Below, one piece after another: positions 61,011 through 64,000 of a DNA stretch of 64,000 bases. This DNA comes from Phyllobacterium lublinensis. Lineage in GTDB: Bacteria; Pseudomonadota; Alphaproteobacteria; Rhizobiales; Rhizobiaceae. The notes beneath the pieces are model-generated. The model did no database searches. It had not been told where the DNA came from and saw only the letters and a list, made by a program, of their open reading frames with translations. The stretch lies in the NCBI RefSeq assembly GCF_020164435.1, contig NZ_JAIUDQ010000005.1, positions 186,001 through 250,000 on the forward strand, in the 5' to 3' direction. Position 1 is the stretch's first letter, and each line of letters opens with the position of its first letter. A program made the translations under genes and the position numbers.

Positions 61011-61910
61011 TCAGACGATACCGGCTGCGACAATCTTACGGTCAATCTGCCCGGCCCCCGTCAGCTCCGCCCAGCGCCCCGGGGTCATACCGAAGGCCTT
61101 CTTGAATTGCCGGTTGAGATGGCTCTGATCGGCAAAGCCCGTTGCAGCGGCGATTTCCGCCAATGGCTCGCCCGCCTTGATCATGTTGCGGGCATGTTGC
61201 AGGCGGCGCATGAGCAGAAACCGGTGCGGACTTGTCGCATAGAGTGCCCTGAAGCTTCTTGACAATGCGTAACGATCAAGGCCACTTACCGCCTCAAGCT
61301 CATCTGATTTGACAAGACGCAGCGCATTTTCTTCGAGATAGTCGCGTGCCAATTCGGCCTGCCTCACTGCCAGCGCTCGGGGTGGCTTGACGGCGTGCCT
61401 TGAATGCCGGGCCAAGGCCTGTGTCAGGCGGGATACGACATCGTCAACCAGCAACTCGTCCAGTTCCGCATCCAGATTGCCGAGCGCCGCTGCCAGCACC
61501 CCTATCAGGGTCTGATCGGCAATTACAGGATCGGCAACGAATGGCAGCGAACCGGCGCGGCTTCCCAGGGCACGCATGATAAGCGCCGGCTCAAGATAAA
61601 GCATGCGATAGCGCAGCCCGACATCGGTGCCGGCGCCGCCATCGTGCACCTCATCCGGGTGAAGCACGATGATATTTCCGGGCATGCTAAATCGCCGTTC
61701 GCCTCGATACCAGAACGTCTGGACGCCCTGAAGGGTCACTCCGATCGCATAGGTATCATGCCGGTGGAGATCATAGCCGTCCCCTGCGAAGCGTGCCTCT
61801 ATTCTCTCCAACCCGGGATTGGAAGGTGCAGCCATGATCGTATCTTGCGTGGACAGCGCGCACGAACGTCCAAGACTGCGTGCAGACTCATCCCCTAGAA
61901 CGTCCGGCAT
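61011..61910 (-). CDS. AraC-family transcriptional regulator
   Basis: A 299-residue regulator with an N-terminal AraC-type cupin domain (HRHDTYAIGVTLQGVQTFWY, SMPGNIIVLHPDEVHDG) and a C-terminal double helix-turn-helix (about 195-290, with DRYALSRSFRALYATSPHRF and FADQSHLNRQFKKAFGMTPG). Start 61910 has GAAGAG upstream; 61835 (MAAPSNP) is an alternative. It is divergent from a DUF2000 gene, with which such regulators often pair, so it likely controls it. Confidence 0.88.
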   Translation of the reverse strand: MPDVLGDESARSLGRSCALSTQDTIMAAPSNPGLERIEARFAGDGYDLHRHDTYAIGVTLQGVQTFWYRGERRFSMPGNIIVLHPDEVHDGGAGTDVGLRYRMLYLEPALIMRALGSRAGSLPFVADPVIADQTLIGVLAAALGNLDAELDELLVDDVVSRLTQALARHSRHAVKPPRALAVRQAELARDYLEENALRLVKSDELEAVSGLDRYALSRSFRALYATSPHRFLLMRRLQHARNMIKAGEPLAEIAAATGFADQSHLNRQFKKAFGMTPGRWAELTGAGQIDRKIVAAGIV

Positions 61911-61947
61911 AGGTTCAACTCTTCATGACCATCGGAGAATTATATCG

Positions 61948-62355
61948 ATGTTCGATACCAAAATTGCAATCGTACTGCGAAACGACCTGCCTTCCTGGCA
62001 GGCGCTGAATGTGACCGCGTTTCTGACCAGCGGTATCGTCGCTCAACACCCCGAGGTGATCGGCGAGCCTTACCGCGACCGTGCTGGAAACGTCTACAAC
62101 CCGCTCTCCATTCAACCGGTGATCATTCTGGCAGCGGATCAGGCAACCTTATCAACCATCCATCGCCGTTCGCTAGAGCGGGATATCAAGACCTGTCTCT
62201 ATATAGAAGAGATGTTCGCAACCGGCCATGACGCGGCCAACCGCGCCGTGTTTGCAGAGTTTGCGCCGGACGACGCCAGGGTCGTCGGCATGGCGATGCG
62301 GGCGGATAAAAAGCTGGTCGACAAGATCACCAAGGGCGCGAAAATGCATCCGTAA
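61948..62355 (+). CDS. DUF2000 family protein
   Basis: A 135-residue protein starting MFDTKIAIVLRNDLPSWQAL, with the conserved VTAFLTSGI and RSLERDIKTCLYIEEMFATGHD stretches of DUF2000. The family has a PTH2-like fold and no established function. CGGAGAAT precedes the ATG at 61948. Likely regulated by the divergent AraC protein. It ends 11 bases before the stop of the convergent acetyltransferase gene. Confidence 0.82.
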   Translation: MFDTKIAIVLRNDLPSWQALNVTAFLTSGIVAQHPEVIGEPYRDRAGNVYNPLSIQPVIILAADQATLSTIHRRSLERDIKTCLYIEEMFATGHDAANRAVFAEFAPDDARVVGMAMRADKKLVDKITKGAKMHP

Positions 62356-62366
62356 CGGGCAACTTC

Positions 62367-62999
62367 TTACTGACACGCGCTTAGCGCGGCTACGTCCGCC
62401 GACACAATCTTCTCCAGATTGCGACTGATCTTGTCGATCGGCCAGTCCCACCAGGCTACCGCCTCCAGTTCGCGTACGACATGCGGTTCGAAACGGCTCT
62501 TGATCGGCCTGGCGGGATTGCCGCCGGCTATCATGTAGGATGGGATGTCGGCGGTGACGACCGACCGCGAAGAAATGACAGCGCCGTTGCCGATCTTCAC
62601 GCCCGGCATAATCAGCGCCTCATAGCCGATCCATACGTCATTGCCGATGATCGTGTCGCCCTTATAGGGCAGATCGCCCGGTTTGGGCATGACCTTTTCC
62701 CAGCCATTGCCAAAGATTTGAAATGGATAGGTCGATATTCCGGAGAGCTTGTGGTTCGCACCGTTCATGATGAAGCGGACTCCCCTGGCAAGGGCACAAA
62801 ACTTCCCAATGACGAGTTTGTCTCCAATGAAAGGGAAGTGATAGAGTACATTTCGTTCAAAATCCTCTGAATCTTCCGGATCATCGTAGTAGGTATAGTC
62901 GCCGACAATGATGTTGGGATTGGTGACCGTGTTCTTGATGAAACACACCTGCGGATACCCTTGCATGGGGTGTTTGTTGTCAGGACTGGGTCCGTTCAT
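62367..62999 (-). CDS. Xenobiotic acyltransferase (Vat/CatB type, hexapeptide repeats)
   Basis: A 210-residue left-handed beta-helix acetyltransferase. It has VGDYTYYDDPEDSEDFERN, HFPFIGDKLVIGKFCALA, the catalytic His in NGANHKLSG and NDVWIGYEALIMPGVKIG followed by hexapeptides, as in Vat (streptogramin) and CatB (chloramphenicol) acetyltransferases. A role in antibiotic inactivation is possible but many chromosomal members have unknown substrates. ATG at 62999; a GTG two codons before is less likely. Confidence 0.87.
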   Translation of the reverse strand: MNGPSPDNKHPMQGYPQVCFIKNTVTNPNIIVGDYTYYDDPEDSEDFERNVLYHFPFIGDKLVIGKFCALARGVRFIMNGANHKLSGISTYPFQIFGNGWEKVMPKPGDLPYKGDTIIGNDVWIGYEALIMPGVKIGNGAVISSRSVVTADIPSYMIAGGNPARPIKSRFEPHVVRELEAVAWWDWPIDKISRNLEKIVSADVAALSACQ

Positions 63000-63085
63000 G
63001 GTCACTCCGGATTGCCGTCGGCATTATGGCCCATCGTAAGGTGGTGCATGGCAAAATCTTGGCCACGCCAACCACACCCCGTTTT

Positions 63086-63532
63086 TCACAGCAGCTGCCA
63101 CCCGCGCGCCATCAACAGGACGACGAGATAACGCATGGTTTTAGCGATTGTCACGAGGATCAGAAAACTGGGCAAGGGCTCGCGCAGGACACCGGCAACG
63201 ACCGTCAGCGGATCTCCGATGACCGGAGCCCAGCTTAACAAAAGCGTCCACCTGCCGTAGCGATGGTACCAGGAAGCAGCACGGTCGATTTGTGTAGGGC
63301 TCGCGGGAAACCAGCGCCGGCCGCGAAACCTGTCGATGGCGCGGCCAAGCAGCCAGTTGACCACCGAACCAAGCACATTGCCGACACTGGCCACCGCGAT
63401 CAGCGCCGTTGTGGAGTAGGAATTGCTGAGGAGGAGCCCGGCAAGCGCCGCTTCAGACTGCATCGGGAGCACGGTCGCCGCAGCAAAGGCAAGTGCAAAA
63501 AGGCCGGCATAAACGCCCAGATCACTGATCAT
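63086..63532 (-). CDS. YqaA-family (SNARE-associated/VTT-like) membrane protein
   Basis: A 148-residue membrane protein with about four hydrophobic segments and the YqaA/DedA-like marks VLPMQSEAALAGLL, VGNVLGSVVNWLLGR and LSWAPVIGDPLTVVAGVLR. The family is related to DedA flippase-like proteins; the role of YqaA is unknown. It stands between the acetyltransferase and ssb on the minus strand. Confidence 0.85.
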   Translation of the reverse strand: MISDLGVYAGLFALAFAAATVLPMQSEAALAGLLLSNSYSTTALIAVASVGNVLGSVVNWLLGRAIDRFRGRRWFPASPTQIDRAASWYHRYGRWTLLLSWAPVIGDPLTVVAGVLREPLPSFLILVTIAKTMRYLVVLLMARGWQLL

Positions 63533-63578
63533 GACTGGGCGCTGGGTTCGTTCATTTTATGTCTGGTGCACCCAAGTC

Positions 63579-64000
63579 TCAGAATGGGATCTCGTCGTCG
63601 AGATCGCGTGAGAAGTTTCCGCCTGCACTGGAGGAACTGCTTGATGATGCGCTGGAGCGGCCGAAATCCGAACCGTAATCATTGTCGGATACCTGTCCGC
63701 GGCCGGAATTGTTGTCGAATGAACGGCCACCGCCTGCATTTTCGCCGCGTGAATCGAGCATTTGCAATTCACCACGGAACTTCTGCAGCACGACTTCCGT
63801 CGTATAGCGGTCATTGCCGGTCTGATCCTGCCATTTGCGCGTCTGCAGCGCTCCTTCCAGATAGACCTTCATGCCCTTCTTCAGGTACTGCTCGGCGACC
63901 TTGGCCAGGTTGTCGTTGAAAATGACGACGCTATGCCACTCGGTCTTTTCCTTGCGCTCGCCGCTGTTCTTGTCGCGCCAGCTTTCCGAGGTCGCAATGC
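63579..64000 (-). CDS. ssb: Single-stranded DNA-binding protein (C-terminal 139 residues; 5' end outside window)
   Basis: The frame enters at the window edge with [20 protein letters not shown], followed by [19 protein letters not shown] and [13 protein letters not shown] OB-fold strands. A Gly/Ser/Asn-rich linker with a run of seven Ser comes next, and the tail ends DLDDEIPF, the conserved acidic tip that binds partner proteins. About the first 35 residues are missing. SSB protects single-stranded DNA in replication and repair; it lies near gyrA in many related genomes. Confidence 0.95.
   Translation of the reverse strand, partial: IATSESWRDKNSGERKEKTEWHSVVIFNDNLAKVAEQYLKKGMKVYLEGALQTRKWQDQTGNDRYTTEVVLQKFRGELQMLDSRGENAGGGRSFDNNSGRGQVSDNDYGSDFGRSSASSSSSSSAGGNFSRDLDDEIPF

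Noticed and set aside
59814..61262. A 482-codon plus-strand frame
   Set aside because: Antisense of the NDH-2 and AraC genes.

Overview
The window is a chromosomal stretch of an alphaproteobacterium of the order Hyphomicrobiales (Rhizobiales), most like Phyllobacterium, Mesorhizobium, Brucella or Rhizobium. This rests on rirA next to Irr-type iron boxes, a phosphatidylcholine synthase, an IalB-family protein, a rhizobial-style targeting of iron and manganese genes, a GyrA with natural Ala at the quinolone position, and the gene order gyrA-coaD-ppi-ppi-queA-tgt. Nearly all of it is conserved housekeeping sequence. No phage, insertion sequence or CRISPR array was seen.

Layout. 1-1.8 kb: small stress or membrane proteins. 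1.8-3.8 kb: an iron block, rirA then bfd-bfr, with a RirA-type operator and two Irr-type ICE boxes. 3.9-8.6 kb: a four-gene BMP-family nucleoside ABC importer. 8.7-15.4 kb: quinone oxidoreductase and phosphatidylcholine synthase, a UbiH-like monooxygenase, mntH, an AEC carrier, hspQ and ialB. 15.6-28.5 kb: a YejA-like binding protein, a FrnE-like DsbA protein, mfd-sdhE, recG, glmS, glmU, ccdA. 28.8 kb: tRNA-Lys(TTT), followed by a roughly 4 kb low-density accessory stretch (epoxide hydrolase, small membrane and lipoprotein genes, a methyltransferase) with possible integration scars. 33.2-36 kb: lipid kinase, DUF2270 protein, LuxR-type regulator.

36-42.4 kb is the most unusual part: a type I secretion ABC transporter and membrane-fusion protein on the minus strand, flanked by three extremely acidic proteins built from Val/Ile-Asp-Gln-Asp and alternating hydrophobic/Asp stretches. 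They have no RTX nonapeptides and no signal peptide. All three end in an acidic-then-hydrophobic tail of the type used as an uncleaved C-terminal type I signal. The fusion protein has a long Arg/Lys-rich cytosolic extension and the transporter a basic C-terminal tail, which may fit the acidic cargo. A LuxR regulator lies downstream and an OmpR/EnvZ-type pair upstream, all on the same strand. I propose this as a self-contained secretion system for an undescribed family of acidic repeat proteins.

44.9-51.2 kb: small secreted and membrane proteins, then an RND efflux pair with a divergent TetR gene and a perfect palindromic operator between them. 51.2-58.3 kb: tgt-queA-ppi-ppi-coaD and gyrA. 58.5-64 kb: MarC, a TonB-C-like protein, NDH-2, an AraC regulator divergent from a DUF2000 gene, an acetyltransferase, a YqaA-like membrane protein and the 3' part of ssb.
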